64,000 nt of DNA from Erythrocercus mccallii (taxonomy: Eukaryota > Chordata > Aves > Passeriformes > Dicruridae), in assembly GCA_013397435.1 (NCBI GenBank), contig VZRG01000183.1, positions 133,787 to 197,786 on the forward strand, read 5' to 3'. Below, piece after piece: positions 49,216 to 63,475 of the stretch. How positions within the stretch are numbered: the stretch's first letter is position 1; each line of letters starts with the position of its first letter. Made by a program: the position numbers and the translations under genes. The notes under the pieces are model-generated. The model was not told where the DNA came from. It ran no database searches and worked only from the letters and a program-made list of their open reading frames with translations.

Positions 49216-52064
49216 TCTGATTAGAGAACTCTGTGAGATGTTTCAATTGCTTCAGAGCATCTGCACAAAGAGCAGGCACAGAACACCTGACTGCAGGCTG
49301 ACATTCCATTTCTGGTAAACCTCAGAGGTGCCCAACCAGGTGAAAAAAATCAGAGAAACAAGGAAAAGAAAACAGGGCGGTCTGGGGCAGTCAGGGCCTT
49401 GACACTGGGTGTGGAGAAAGTTCATTTTAGGCACTATATTAGTTATTATTTCATTCACACTGAGAAAGCCACATAGAGTGCTGTGACAATCTCTGCTTAT
49501 GACCACTGGCATCTCTCTCCCTATCACCTCCTCGACAGGCTCAAAATAATTGGTCAAAATAATAATCAACAAAAATAATTTAAAAAACTGCTCTGCCTGG
49601 AACATAGGCGAGGTTTTCAAAGCTGCCTGAAGCAGACACTAATGAGGTCTCCACAAGGCAGTAATTAGCTGGGAGATGTACAGGATAGCAAGATCTGCAC
49701 ACAGAGCCTGTCCAAGGCAGATGTAGAAGAAGTCAGCCCCAGTGCTCTGGTATCCTGGCAAAGCAGAAATTGAAATGATACAGCCATTATTTAATTAAAT
49801 AATGCCTGAAAAACATGGAAATTGAGAAGGTAAAAAAGGTGGTTTCATGTTTAATCATCCCCTCATCTGTATTGTTATTCATATCACACTGGGGGTGTGC
49901 ATAAAAACTTGCATGCCGAATCTTGCGCTAGTGGCAAACTGTAGCAAATGTAGGCATTTTAATTTTTCTTTTAAGAGAATTTTATTTTTACTATCTGCAT
50001 TAATGAATTTGAAATAAAATGTTTATCAGAGCTTGAAGAGTCAAGAAAGTAAATTCAAAGCCACATAGAAAGTTAAGTTTACAAAAGATGCTGAAGAACT
50101 ACCTTTTCCCTGTTAAGTCTCCTTGTGGTGAGGACTATCTGCTCCCTTTCCCTCGTTCATTCTCTGTCTGGTGGCCCATCATACTCTCCTCTTATCCAAT
50201 ATTTAACATCCTTGTTAATATTTTTTTTTCCTTCAATAAATCCTATGGAACTAAGCCTTTTTGCACAGAACTCTGCCCAGAAATACAAATAATTGAATTA
50301 AAGGAAATCCACTGTCAGAGTGAACATAACATTTGTATGCACCTCTTTTTTTTATTAGTCTCCATTTCTCCATTTTTAGTATCTCCTTTTCTAGGGTTTG
50401 TCCTTGCTACATGTATTGTCAGTAACCTACCCCTGTCTGGGACTGTAGCTCACTTTATCAGTGTATTCTGCATAGCAAAGCAAGAATGTATTATTAGTTC
50501 AATACAAATACTGTTGTGACAATAGTTACAACAATTACAGTAGGAATATCCTTATATTTAAAACTGTGTTAAGATAAATGGACAGCTGATTTATGAAATG
50601 GTTCTTTTTTCTTAATAACATTCCAAATAATTAAATAGAAATAAATAAATGGCAAGAATTATACTTTAATCAAAATTAAATCTCTTCCACCCTTAATTTA
50701 CATGCATTGCTGTAAAACTGTTTAAAGAATAATACATAGGTTGCAATATCATTTCATTATGTGATGAAATGTCAGAATTAAATCTCCCATAGAACTCAGC
50801 CAGCTGCTTTGGGCATATGAATACTGATACAATCTTTAATTACGAGATTTCATTATTTTCTTTTAAGACTTTTTTCATTGCATTTACAGAAAGGATGGTA
50901 GGTACCCTTTAAATTAAGAGCTATATAGTATTTTCTTTCCCCATATTTACCCAGCCTGTGGTCTCACAAATAATTTGTTGCACACAGTTTAAGACCTGCT
51001 CTGAAGGAGGAGAGCAATGATTCTCTCATTAGTTTGTGAGAGTTCATCATGATAGGCCCTCAGTGCTTCATAAACATCACCAAATTTACTTGTATAAAAT
51101 CTCTATGACACAATTGCTCCTATTTTGCAATAGAAACACTGAAGCAAAGGGAACTTCATACAAGATAACTGTCAAAAAAAGGGGAGAGCTAGTGCCACTC
51201 ACATTGTATTATGGCTCTCCAGCATTGTAACCTAAATTCAAGGAGCATTTCTAATCTAGACCTCAGAGTTTTCTGCACACCAGTTTTCATGCAGTAACAC
51301 AAAGGTGATTCAGCTGAAGCAGGGGGGTGCTGCTGCCACCCAAACTCTTTTGAAAGTTGTAAGTGAGCATGAAGCAGCCTGGACTCCCTCACCCAGAATG
51401 GCCTCAGCCTGCTGCAGCGTGGGTGGATCTGGATGGCAGAACACTTGGTGCCAAGGGGATGATGTTGTTCCTAGGTACAACTCAATTCATATGTTTGACA
51501 GGATTTTTACTCTGAACTACATGCAGCATTTCCCAGAACTGAATATTCATAAGTGTCAGGAACACGTATTTTAGTTACACACCCTTTGAGAGCAATACAG
51601 CCATGAAAGTAAGACTGCTCCATGTGGTGGCAGGAATAGAAGGTTCACTCCTGAACCACTGTCTTGATTGGAGCTAAAATGCTAACGTATACACAACATA
51701 TAGACAACACTGGGACAACCAACAGAAATCCCACTTTCTTTCCAAAAGTTACAGCAGTGGCATTGTTAATATTCTTTCCTACTTCACAAAATAGTCTCAC
51801 TAGAAGATGGAAGGTAAAATTGAACTTTTTCTTTTCCTTTTTTTTTTCCATCTTCAGGGCAAGGCAAAAAGCAAGGGAAATAAGGGTTGTTTTAATCTGT
51901 TCTGGAGTACTGCTACACAATCAAACATGGAAGAGCTACGGAGCCAGAACAGGAAATATAAATCTCTAACAGCATTGTTAGAAGAATCTAGCAGAGTAAA
52001 AAGAGGTTCTCATCCTTCCTATGCAGTGCCTATAAAATTTCAAAGTATCTTTGTGAACAGACAA

Positions 52065-52109
52065 TAAAAGAAAACTAAAATACATAGTAAAAGAAAACTA
52101 AAATACATA
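52065..52109 (+). repeat. 23-bp tandem duplication (2 copies)
   Basis: The 22-base unit beginning TAAAAGAAAACTAAAATACA and ending TA occurs at 52065-52086 and again, identically, at 52088-52109, separated by one G. Perfect identity suggests a recent slippage event. Confidence 0.9.
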
Positions 52110-52699
52110 ATAAACTTTTCTCCCTATCTTATTAACCTCTTTATATTGAATTTTTAATGTATGTATCAGAAGAATGGTGAAACCCTTCCTGTAAGTCAGC
52201 TCACATTTATGGGGCTGAAAATGAAGTGTAAGATTAAAATATAGAAAATTCCCAACACAATCAGTGAAACTCCAGAGCAAATATTCAGATCAACGTGAAA
52301 ACAATCACCTACTAAGGATTAGGGTGACTTACACACAGGTCAAGTCATAAATCTTTGTAACTTTCATACAGACAAGAAATTAAATAGAAAGTATTTTAAA
52401 TTAAGATTATATAAAAGAATTCAATTAAATGGGGGCATATTTTTCCTATTGTTGCTTTAATTTCAACAGATCTTTTCCCATAAATTAGGAAAATCATACA
52501 CAATATTATCTATCACTCATGCCAGTAATAGGATTTTGCAAGGTCTGGCTCAAGTCCTTATAAAGCATATCACTGCTGCTCTCTGCTGGTCAAAGTAATT
52601 ATTCCTTTATTTAAAACCTTCTAGAGGAAATCCAGCGAATTTTATAGGAAACATATCAGATGAATAGGAAGAACTTTTATGGCATTTAAATAACCATCT

Positions 52700-52737
52700 C
52701 AGTTATCACAATGATTTTCAGTTATCACAATGTTTTC
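52700..52737 (+). repeat. 19-bp tandem duplication (2 copies)
   Basis: CAGTTATCACAATG at 52700 recurs at 52719, and both copies are followed by a T-rich tail. It is a small near-perfect duplication. Confidence 0.85.
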
Positions 52738-55489
52738 ATTGGTATGTCTGTATTCCTAAGCCATCAAAATTAGTAATAAACTCCACCTTCAAAGGCCATG
52801 GCATTTAAATTCATAGATGTGCACATCTCAAGTGACTTTTGCTTGTAATACTGAAGGGTGATGAATGGAATAGCACAGAGTGTTTGTGGGGCAAGATATG
52901 ACGAGAGAAAAAACATTTAAGACCATTGGAAGATTATGCCTATTTAACAAAATATATTACTCAACATGTACCTAATACATGAGCAAATGTCTTATCAGCA
53001 TTATCTTCTCAAAACTCATCTTAATTCTTTGCCTCAACTAAAATGGGAAAGCATTTTATCAATAAAAAAAAATTAAAGTTTCCTATAGTTTCTAGTTTCA
53101 AGCATCTTTAGGACCTTACTGGACTGCTTAATTTATTTTTGAATTATGATATAAATAGAAGTCTCACTTTTGGAGCTCTGAGCCAGGTACTCCTTAATTA
53201 AGTGGTCCCACTGGGTAACTATTGCTCAATATGAATTGAGGTTTCAAAAGTAGTTCCAAAACAAAAACATCGATATACCATATTGTGAAAATTATTTTCT
53301 CTTTTCATAAAGAAGTATTATATAGTAGGCTAAGTTAATTTTAAAATTTGCTCAGCTATGAGAAGAAAATTATACCAAATCAGTATACAAAAAAGATTCT
53401 TTCCCCAAATCATATCAAACAGTATCTGTTTCCAGCAAGAAACACAACCCAGTTTGTTCATTTTATCAATTTATTTAGCAAAGTACCTTAATATGAATAA
53501 TTTATTTGTTCTGATTGAAAATTCATGTTTTTCTCAATTAACTATTTCAGCAGTTGTACATGGAGACATTTAGCCATAATCTGGGATCACAAAAATTGAA
53601 TCAGCTTTGAGCATAGAATATTAGAAGAAATTTATAGCTAAAGAATTTATTTCCAAACAGCTTAGAGAGCTTTCCTTGAGGTCAATGCATTTCATTTTGT
53701 GACAACATAAATAAGACGCAGAAAAAAAAATTGATTTCTGTGTCTCCTTTCTAAAACTATACTTAAGTAGCTTACAAAACCTACTGAAGCAACAGTCCAA
53801 CATATTGTGGCAGAAAGAAATCTCAGGGCTTTTTTGTACAAACATACATGCATAATATAAGAGCCTATTTATTCCAAAAACATTAACAGCAGACAGCAAA
53901 GAAATCAAGACTTAATTATGATGTCTCTACAGAAAGAAACAATCTGGGACCCACGACTAAAGAAATGGCATCACAGCTGAAACCAACCAGAGATGTTAAG
54001 TCAGCTACATGCACCATGTACCTACAGATACCTTAACATCCAACTAATAAATGATATTTTATTACCAAGTTTTACTCTTCATGACATTTACCTCTCACCT
54101 CAAGCTGATAAACCATTTTGCCTCACTGCTGTCTGAGCTCAGTATGAAGCAGAAGGAGGAATGGATTGCCCTGTGTTCTGGGTTAGACTCAGTAGTTTTC
54201 AATGAGTACTCCAGGAGACTTAATGAAAGAACTCAAATGCTTTTGTTATTATCACTTCCTGTAATAATTTACTTAGTGACTGATTAGCTCCATCCTATTA
54301 AAAGCTATGGTAACCATTTTAAATTTATGTGTGGAGAGAATGGAAGTATGCTGAGATGAGAAATGTAACTAAAGGGAATTGAAAGAAGATGGAAAACTTG
54401 CTATCATGCTGTTAAATGTTATTTATCATATGTTCTCAGGGTATGTTTGAGATAAAAACACAAAGTTCTCAGTGCACATTCAATTCCTCCAAACATTATA
54501 AACAAAACCTTAAAACTTCCAGGGCACCTGGGGAGAAACAGTGATAAGTTGAGGCTTCAGTAGGGATCCTAGATACCTTTGAGGTTCTCTCTGCTCCTAC
54601 ACACTTACAACATTGCCCAAGGTGAGAACAAAGTGATAGTGAGTGAGGATGGGCTTTCCTTGTCCATTTCTAGGAGCCAAGCACTTCCCCAGGGAAATGC
54701 ACTGTTACTCTTCACAAAGGGGCACCCTGGCATCTCCTGTTCCCCCACACCCACTGGTGATGTCAGGCTCATGTGAGGTTTTACACAAGTTTTGAAGGGC
54801 TTAGTAGACCATAGTGAAAGACTGAATTTGGGGTCAGCTTATCAAATGTACACTCAGCACTGGCCATAAGGAATCCACTCATGACAGCCAAGGGATCTTT
54901 GCAGATTGCTTCAGGACCAAGCACAAACATGTCAAGAGCTCCCAACAGCACTGATCTCACCAGTGCTTGTGACTCTTGGGCGGGGAGGCAGTTTCCTTGG
55001 GGGAAATTGGTAAGGATGCAAAAAGTAATCAAACTGTGTGTATGCATGGCAATCCTGTGACTATGATGGGTAATATGGATGTGAATTGTCTCTCACAACC
55101 TGCAAAATACAAACACAAACTATTCCATATCACTTGACTTCATTGCTCAGGCAATCAAGATGGTCTAAGCATAGCCTGAAACTTCTGAACTGTTTTACTG
55201 TATACTGCTATTATTGTCAAGATGTGCTACCCTGACTAAGGTAAGAACCTTACATTTTAGTAAATTAAATGTCAAGTGTTCTGCTTAAAGAAACCAAAGA
55301 AAAGAATGTAGCAACGTTTGCAATACATAATGTGAGACTTACAATACTGTGGTAGAAAAAAGCATGTCCCTCAACATAAGTTCCCACAGGGTAAAGCTCA
55401 CTTTATCTTATGTGCTGGCACTGCAAGGAAAAAAAACACTAAATGCAATTTTACTTACATCTGCACTTGTTTCTGGCTTATCTGCAAAG

Positions 55490-55550
55490 TCACAGAATGG
55501 TACAACTGCTGGAGGTTTGGGCTGAAAAGCCTGGAAGTGCTCTAATACGC
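55490..55550 (-). repeat. Possible degraded CR1 3' end
   Basis: The plus strand reads TCACAGAATGG, then about 13 unrelated bases, then GGTTTGGGCTGAAAAGCCTG. This loosely follows the reverse complement of a CR1 terminus (CACAGAATGG, GGTTTGGGTTGGAA). It diverges quickly, so chance is not excluded. Confidence 0.3.
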
Positions 55551-58500
55551 TATAACTCTTAGCACATTTTCTTTAACAGGTGTTATCAAAAGTGAAGGAA
55601 TAACATGCCACAAATTTTCTTTCCACCTCTGCCCTCACAACAATGCAGACATTAAGTTTTATTTGACATTTTCTATCTCTTAACACTAGCTGAATTAAAG
55701 ACTTTCACAAATTTTAACTTACAAAAACAGTGAGCTAAAAACGGGAGCTTTTCTCTAATTTATCTTTGAAGACAAACCAGCTGGGTTCTTCCCTTAATAT
55801 CCCAATAAATACAGACCTCTAACATTGCAGCTAAGAAAAACCATTTGGATGAAGTGGCTTTCATCCCACTGCATCATTTTTAGCCAAGAAAGCAACTTAC
55901 ACATAATCCCATCCTTTAAGAAAAAAACCTTCAACAGTCTATAACAGCAGTTCTTCATTCTGCCGGTGATAAACCACCAGGGGAGCCCTGAAGACTGAGG
56001 GGGAGGAGGGTGAATTCTTGCTTCCTACAATGCAAAGGAAAATTATTTCCCTGTGACTGAAACAGCACAAGCAACAAAAAGCTGACTGAGAAATTTAAGA
56101 GTAGTTGGTAAGAACATGACAGTCAGTGGGTTACCTTAATATGAAAGTTGGCTGAGTCTCACCGACAAAAGCACTCCTGGATCTGGTGCTCAGAAGCTAA
56201 GTTAATGAGAATATTTTGCAACAGCTATCAGAATACATCAGTGTAAAAGCCATGTAGACATGGAGTATGCTAAGGTTAGTAACTAAAAAGGTCTTGAATT
56301 ACATGCATTAATTGCTATACATAAACAGATGTTTAAAAAAAAGCTATTGAGCAGACTATGTATTTATTTCTTCATGATATTTTCATAATGTAATTTTTAA
56401 GTTTCAATGATGTTAGTAAAGCATTTTTCCCTTACTGGTTCTCTGAGATTCCTTAGCATAAAGAAGGGGTTTTGGTATTGTTTCTTGCTAGTGTTACACA
56501 TACTGGTTTCCTTCCTCAATTTTAGCCTCTTTGTGTAAAATTAAAGCAAAAATATGACAGAGAAAAGCAACAGACAGAAAAACAAAGAATTAAGGAGATA
56601 TCTGGCATAAATAACTCCTATGAAGTTATGGTACTACTGGCAAAGACTGTGGGTTGTTGCAGCTCAGATGTGATAGGATGAAGCTCTGCATTCACACATT
56701 ATGTGATGTAAGCCCCAGCTGGTGTTAATGGAAGAGCTAAAGCTGCCTTATCCTTCTCTGGCTCAATAAATCAGTGCCTGAGTTAGACTAATAAAAAAGA
56801 AAAAACTATTTTTGAGGCAGCAGGAATAGTTACACAGCAGGCTTGCCAAATCGTCAAGTCTAAAAGGAATAAACAATGAGTAACTCTTCCCCAAGAACAT
56901 TTGTTTTAACCCTTTTTATCTGATTGTGTAGCAATTCAGCGCTTGTAACAGATTTAGTCCTGTCCTTTACAATCTTAGCATTCATTTCACTGCATAGACT
57001 TGTAAACTGAGGAGGCTGTGCTTTAAAACATACTGACTTCTACAGTGCCAGGTTCTCAAAATTCTGTTTAAAAAATAATATTGTATTAAAACATATATAA
57101 TCACTTCTACAACACTCTCAAGCACTCCAAGAATCTGAAATCAAAAGAAAACATCATGCACCATACGTGTATAAAAAGGCTTCCTTTTATACAATTACTG
57201 TGAATATCTATTATTTTGGATTGAGCATATGTTTTCAGCATTCATACTTTTTTCTCATTTTAACTTTCAATAAATAACTTTAGTAGTTTCCCTGAGCCTG
57301 GGAGCTTTAACAACAGAAACTTTGAAAAACCATGAAAAATACTAATATTGTTACCTCAGAAACAGAGTCCTGAGTTTAATTCACAGGATAGAGAAAAGTT
57401 ACACTGTTTCCACAGACATTAGTATACACAGAGCAATTGTTGAGTGTTCAGCTTTCCTTTCCACCCAGTTCTTCGCTTCTGTACTGAAGATGGAAATTTC
57501 TAGTTAGGTAACAGGTGCCCATTTGGAGTTGGACTGACAATGCCACCTGCTTTCACATGGGCAACTGCAGATATTTTCTGTATTCAAGTGCTTCTAAAAT
57601 ATAAGATTGCAACTAACCCACTTCATTTTCAAGCCCTTCTGTCTTTTATTGCTGTTGGCATGATAAGCATGAATATTTTGAGAGATATTTAGCAGTCAAC
57701 CACTGAAGACCAAGAGCTTGTTCTTGCTGTTTGCATCTACCCCAGCCTTTGAGAAAGACTGTCCTGACCTTCAGTGACTGCACTGCCTGTACTTGTGCTG
57801 GCTCTCAGCCTCCCTCACACCTGGGATGGAAGTCAAGCTGCAGAACAACCCAGGCACCAGTTAGATGTCAGTCAACCTTTCCTCTTAAATGTAGTAGCTG
57901 GGAATCATCCCTTTAAGTGGAAAAAAAATGTTGGTTTTATGTAAATCCTCTGTATTGCATTCACCTGAGCAAAGCAAGAGCTGGATGAGCTCCACCTGCT
58001 CAGCTGTAAAGCAATTACAGAGTGCTGCAGTTCTCTCCTCAAGCTGCATAAAAGGCTCATTTTCATTCAAATCTCTACAGCGGTGCTTTGATTGTTCCTA
58101 ACTTACTGTGAAGGTCAGTAAAAAATGTTGTACTATTGTAACTAAATATAAAATCTTTTAAAATGAGCAACTACCAAATTACATACTTTAGGGTATATAA
58201 TGTTCTGTAATATTTCTTAGCACCATATGTTTAGCTTAGGGCAATATGTACATTTTCTTATATTTCAGCTTCCTGTTTGCAAGATGGCAAACAGTAACTC
58301 ATTTATTTTGGTAAAGCTGCAAGCGACAGCTCTGCCAAGACCAATAAAGAACACACAGTTAACATGTTTTTCTGTGTTATCTATAAATGTTGTCTATATT
58401 GCAGCCTTCACAGTGCCATAAATAAGTGATTCTGTATTAAAAATGTACTCTGCCAGATCTTGAAACTTTTCTTCTAATTAGAAGAATAACAAATATAAGA

Positions 58501-60514
58501 AAATACTCAAGCCTCTGAATTTGACCTCATGGCTGTACAGAGAAAAGAGGTCCAACACTTTTAAGCTAATTTGTTTTCCTAAAGAAAAAGAATTAAAATT
58601 GTGAAAATTGCCATGGTTACAAAGCCCTCACCCTGCTGAAGAGGGATATGAATGAAAATATAGCCTAAAGACTAAACCTTTTACTGCTTTAATTGCACAG
58701 AAATGAGTAAGATTCACTTTAAAATGTGCCTTAGGGTTCCTGCAAGTCCCAGTCTTATAAAATCAACCTGAAGCACAAATCCAGAATGTTTTGCTCTCCA
58801 TCAAAATACCAAAGTTTTATGAAAAGACAAAGCAATCTGTTATCATTCAAGGCTTTCAAACTCAAGTCAACTTCAGGAAGTAAATACACAACAGAAAAGA
58901 CAGACTACAAAGGTACTGGAGAGCTTATAAAGAATCATATTCTAGAGAAATTACTCTTCAAGCTTCAAGAAAAACCTACACTCATTCAAAGCCATTGACT
59001 TTGAGGTTCACTTTAAGTGAATTGTGTCCTTGCCTGGTAATCAGGGATGAGCCATGTACAGTTTTCCTGACATTAAATATTTCTTAGAACTGTTACAAGT
59101 TCAGATTACCTGTATGAATACTTAACATATTAACTATTCTGCTGCTCAGCAGTGGGCTGAATATGAAAAGAACACTCCCCAAAGAGGATGGGTGCATTTT
59201 TGAAATGCATAGCCTTCTAGTAGATTAGAAAACATGTCTTCAGTAGAGATATATCAAATAATTTTCTTTACAGTCTCTATTAAGAATAAATTTTGTATTC
59301 AACTACATGAAAAATGTTTATCTTCGTAAGGTATTTTCTCATTATTTTGTTCAGCAACATTAGGAAGGTGGACATAGTAGGAGCTAAAAATCAGATGGGA
59401 GAACTCTTTTTAATAAAGTGAAGGTAAGTCTTTTAAAATCTGAAGCTCAATGGCTTTTATCAAGGGAGACACTTGTTTATATTCTCTTTCACACAAACTA
59501 ATTTTGTGAAAATTAACAATATAATTAAAGGGCTGATTTTTCTATTAAATTCAGCTTAATTCCTTATATGAGATCTGTGAATGAAGATTTTGGAAAAACA
59601 GGGCTGGGATTTTCTTACCAGAAATCCTTCCCTAGATAGAAAAAAAATTAAAAATAACATATAGGCATATATGAGAATTATTGTTCATGAATGTAATAAA
59701 ATATACAGTCATTCATTCTTCAAAGGTTAGCAATGTAAGTTATTCCTGCATCCATTCCTTTCTTTGTCATTTAGTATACCCAAAAGCAAAGCTGCTCTAA
59801 GGCAACAATACAAAACAAGTGGAAAGACTTCACATAAAAAGAGTTTTATGATACAATGTGCTGATACAGGAGTAGAACATTTAGAAGTTACTTGCTCTGC
59901 AGCTCAGTTTTAGGGGTTTCTGTAACTGTGATTTCAAATCAATTCTACCTGGCTTTGAAATGCAAAGGAACAAATGTTTGGTTTTTATTGTTTTAATTTT
60001 TTTTTCTTAATTAAAATTTATTTCCTCATTCAAAGCCCTCTATGCTCCAGGTTCAGCAGGGATCATGGGCAAATATATAACATGAAGAGTGGGGCCTCTT
60101 AAAGATGGAGGTGATCAGGATTAGTGCTAAGGATGACAGAAGGATTTCACATCTGTGTAAAACACAGTGAAGTCAGACTCATGGTCTGATGGGACTTATT
60201 CCTCCATTAAATACCTTCTTTTTCTTTTCAGATGTCATTCAAGGAATGGCAGGTCACTGATAATTAAGCTGGTATTTGATTCCAAACACTAAAGTGAGTG
60301 ACCATCAGAGAGAGTTCTGAAAAGGTTCCAGTTAATTGCCACAGATGACTTGAGCTTCACAAGAAACATCCGATGCTGGCACAAGAATGGGAGTAGTCTG
60401 GTGCTTTAGGAATGTGGAAGGTTCTGGAAAGTTCCCATAGCTACCACTCAATTCTCCTTTCTAATACAGTTCTCTGAGAAGGAAAACAGCTTAACAGATC
60501 AAATTTGCAAGTTC

Positions 60515-60535
60515 TTCATTATTCATTATTCATTA
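60515..60535 (+). repeat. TTCATTA x3 microrepeat
   Basis: Three exact consecutive copies of the heptamer TTCATTA. Confidence 0.9.
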
Positions 60536-60944
60536 TCTCCACTGATCTTCTGTTTAATATTCCCACATACTACTAATTGAAAAAGAATTTTAATACATTT
60601 CATAACTACAGAATGTAGACAATAAATGCTACAGTTTTTGTAGCATTATTATTGTGTGAAAGTACAATGTTCACAGATCCATATAAATGTAGCTGAAAGA
60701 TAATCTGATGGGTCAAATAGCCTTTCATTTAATGAATTATAAAATCAATTTACATTTTGGTAATTTCTGACTATTTCTTTAAAATCCCCTTTAAGCAGTG
60801 GGATGAAGTGTCTATGTGCAAGATACAATAATTGATCTTTCTCTTAAGTTATAATGCAATTTTAGCTCTAATATAAGTTCCAAGAAAATTGTTGACAGCT
60901 TGAAGAGAGATTGGAAGACAGCAAGAAGATGTAAGACTAGAAGA

Positions 60945-61035
60945 TTTAAGGACTATGAAGTTTGACCTAGCAGGAAAGACTGAAATATTGGATATATTTA
61001 ACCTAGAAAAGATATTGGAAGGACACTGGGTTGGT
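60945..61035 (+). repeat. Possible degraded CR1 fragment
   Basis: GAAAGACTGAAATATTGGATATATTTAACCTAGAAAAGA resembles the CR1 stretch before the 3' UTR (GACTGAAAGAACTGG, then TTTAGCCTAGAAAAGAGAAG). The match is limited to about 60-90 bases and no terminal repeat follows, so this would be an ancient internal remnant. Confidence 0.4.
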
Positions 61036-63081
61036 AGAAAAAAAAAATGTCATTATGTGTGTATGAAAAAAACCCCTGTCATATAAACCAAGGGCACTCT
61101 TTAAATCCATACCACCAAAATCATAGGAAAAGAAACACATGCATTAGAACTATAGGCGTAAAAGCTGAGTTTTCATAATACAGATTTTTTTCTAAAGTCA
61201 AACATAATGAGTCACCTGGACTGCTAAATCTTTCCACAATAATTTTCCTGCAAAGAGGCAAGAACATTGTCTTATCTTTCCTTTTATTCTTGAATTTAAC
61301 TGGTTTTTTTGCATCGTATTTAGCAGTACAACTGCAACTAGGGCCACAGTTGCACTAAACCAGTTATTAAAGAAACTCTATTTTGTAGATACAGATGAAA
61401 ACATACTTGAATTTTCAAATATTGTCAACAGAAGTGTGCAAAAAGAATGATGCAAGCAAAAAACTTGTGTGACTCTACTTGTCAAAAAATTGCTCTGGCT
61501 GTCACGATCATGGATCTTTAGATTAACAAATATGTTTATTCTAGAATGATACTCTAGAGCAACCCAATTCTTTTATAAATCCGTTTGCTAACAGCTTGCT
61601 ATAGGATTGTTTTAAATGTTGTACTTTTTTCTTCCCTCTCTCTTGTCTATCTTTTTGAGGGGTTTTTGTTTGTTTTTTTTTCTTACTGTGTAGTAAAGCT
61701 GGACTTGTAAGCCAAGAAGGATTGCTGTGAAATTCCAAAACAATATAATATGAAGGATCTAATGACCTTGTCAGCAGCATGATTTGAATGACATTTTCTC
61801 TAAGTAATATTTATATGCAGCTGGATAGAGGCTACTAAAGAAGTCACAGAAACGATCACAATTCATGTGGATGATTATATCTTGACAGGTGTAATCATTC
61901 AATGTTGCTTGCTCTCTTCTCAGGCTAAGCTAATTACCACTGCAATTTCCCTACCTGAATGCAGGCAAACATCCCTGCATACACTGTCCTGTGCATTGCA
62001 GGTGTAGGTGTAACACCTTGTTCAAAAGTATATTGAGTATTCTTAACACTCTGAAAATAAAGACTTCATGAAACCTGGAGGAAGGAAATGTTTAAATAGC
62101 TTCATGCTCTTCTCCACAGTTTGGATTGAGGTTGGTTTTGATAGCAAACATGTCAAATAGAGAAGAAAAGCTCCTTATGTAATACCTTCTATTGATTTTA
62201 TTGATAACACAAGATAACTCTAAAATGTCAATTTGTGAAATTTCACTTGTAAGAGCTTCAGTCAATGTAAAGAATAACGGAAATTTCAGTAAGCAACTCA
62301 GCAACAGTGCAACCTGAGCTTTATATTTACTGGACATTTTTACAAATATTTTACAAATATCAAATATCAAATTTCATTGTTCTAAAGCATATTACTGGAG
62401 CTCAGCGTGTGCTATTAAATCGCTGCATTACATCTAGTTGGAGTAAATACAGAAAACTGTCCATATAAATGTGTGATGTTTAGCTTAGTAAACATATAGT
62501 GGTGTGATTTCACACAGCAGATGCAGCTTTGTAAACACATAGTAAAGTCAGCCTTGAAAATATGTCAGTAAATGTTTTCCTACGTGATACAGAAAAATTA
62601 AAAATCACATTTTAACACAGGGATTAAACTATTTTTTAAATGGTTATAAAATGATTTATGTTCTAGGAAGTATATCTAATTAAACACAAAGATGCAGGAA
62701 TTTCTTTGTTTTCAAAATCACCTCTATTCAGGATGTCTTTCTAATTCCTTCGATTATTTTCTTTAATAATAGGAGCCTGGAATACTTAAGAGAGATCCTT
62801 AATGCTGCAGATTTAACTTTGTGAAACCTGACCAACTTGTGACTCCTTTTATTTTGTCCTGCATAAAATGTCAGTTCTCAACAACTGCATCTAGACAAAA
62901 TCTAGTTACTCAATATCTTTGTCTTGTTCTTTCCTGATTCAATGGCCTTCTGGTCCCTGGGGCCAGTGCCAAAGTTTACAGCTCATGGCAGAAGACGTGT
63001 GGTCCAGAGAGAAGCTAGGGACATGGGCACTGAATGTAAGCTCCACTGCACCAGTCCATGGAACCGGGTGGGAAGTTTCCA
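61036..63081. other. Non-coding, no gene recognised
   Basis: AT-rich presumed intron with a T-rich stretch near 61670-61685. No exon, RNA gene or identifiable repeat is seen. Confidence 0.6.
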
Positions 63082-63475
63082 AAGCTAAGCTAAGGAGAAG
63101 CTGAAAGCACTGATTTTATTCAGCCTGAAGCAGAAAAGGCAAAGGCAGGTGTAACTGATGGCTTCCATTGCCCGGTGAGTGGCTGGAGAGAAGATGAGGG
63201 CAGGCTCTGTTTGGAAGCATTCTGAGAAGGGATGAGAGCTAACAAACAAGGTGCAACAAGGAAAACTCTGGTTACATGGAAGGAAAAAATTGTTCACTAT
63301 GAGGCTGCTCTAACACTGAGACAGGCAGCCCAGAGGGGTTTGGACATACTTAGACCTTAAGTGAACGAGGCCCCAGTCAATATTGTTTTAGGAAGTTGGT
63401 CCAATTTTGAGCAGCAGGTTGGACAAGTTAATATCCAGAGGTTCTTTCCAAACAAAGCTGTTCTATGGTTCTCTG
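63082..63475 (+). repeat. CR1 LINE 3' end (older, diverged copy)
   Basis: The segment starts CTAAGGAGAAGCTGAAAGCA and TTTTATTCAGCCTGAAG, the end of the CR1 ORF2 region (family: CTGGGATTGTTCAGCCTG). It continues through ATTGTTCACTATGAGG, AGGCAGCCCAGAGGGG and GAGCAGCAGGTTGGACAAGT. It ends CCAGAGGTTCTTTCCAAACA and GTTCTATGGTTCTCTG, the diverged terminal repeat. About 390 bases are recognisable, with small deletions. It lies on the plus strand, antisense to KCNIP4. Confidence 0.85.

Larger units (their letters stand above)
44324..60944. other. Non-coding, no gene recognised
   Basis: AT-rich presumed intron. It holds a forkhead-motif cluster (46223-46373), a 21-base A run (49195-49215), two-copy duplications at 52065-52109 and 52700-52737, and a heptamer repeat at 60515-60535. 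GC-richer unassigned blocks lie near 47040-47460, 49250-49740, 54540-55060 and 57700-58070. The 143-codon open frame at 50088-50519 has no domain or codon-use support. Confidence 0.6.

Noticed and set aside
49252..49620. 122-codon minus-strand frame
   Set aside because: No recognisable motif and chance length, next to a poly-A run. The somewhat GC-richer sequence alone explains the open frame.
50088..50519. 143-codon open frame on the plus strand, the longest in the window
   Set aside because: Length is within chance for 64 kb of AT-rich DNA read in six frames. The product is rich in Phe, Ile, Ser and Leu with no domain, and no splice or promoter context supports it.
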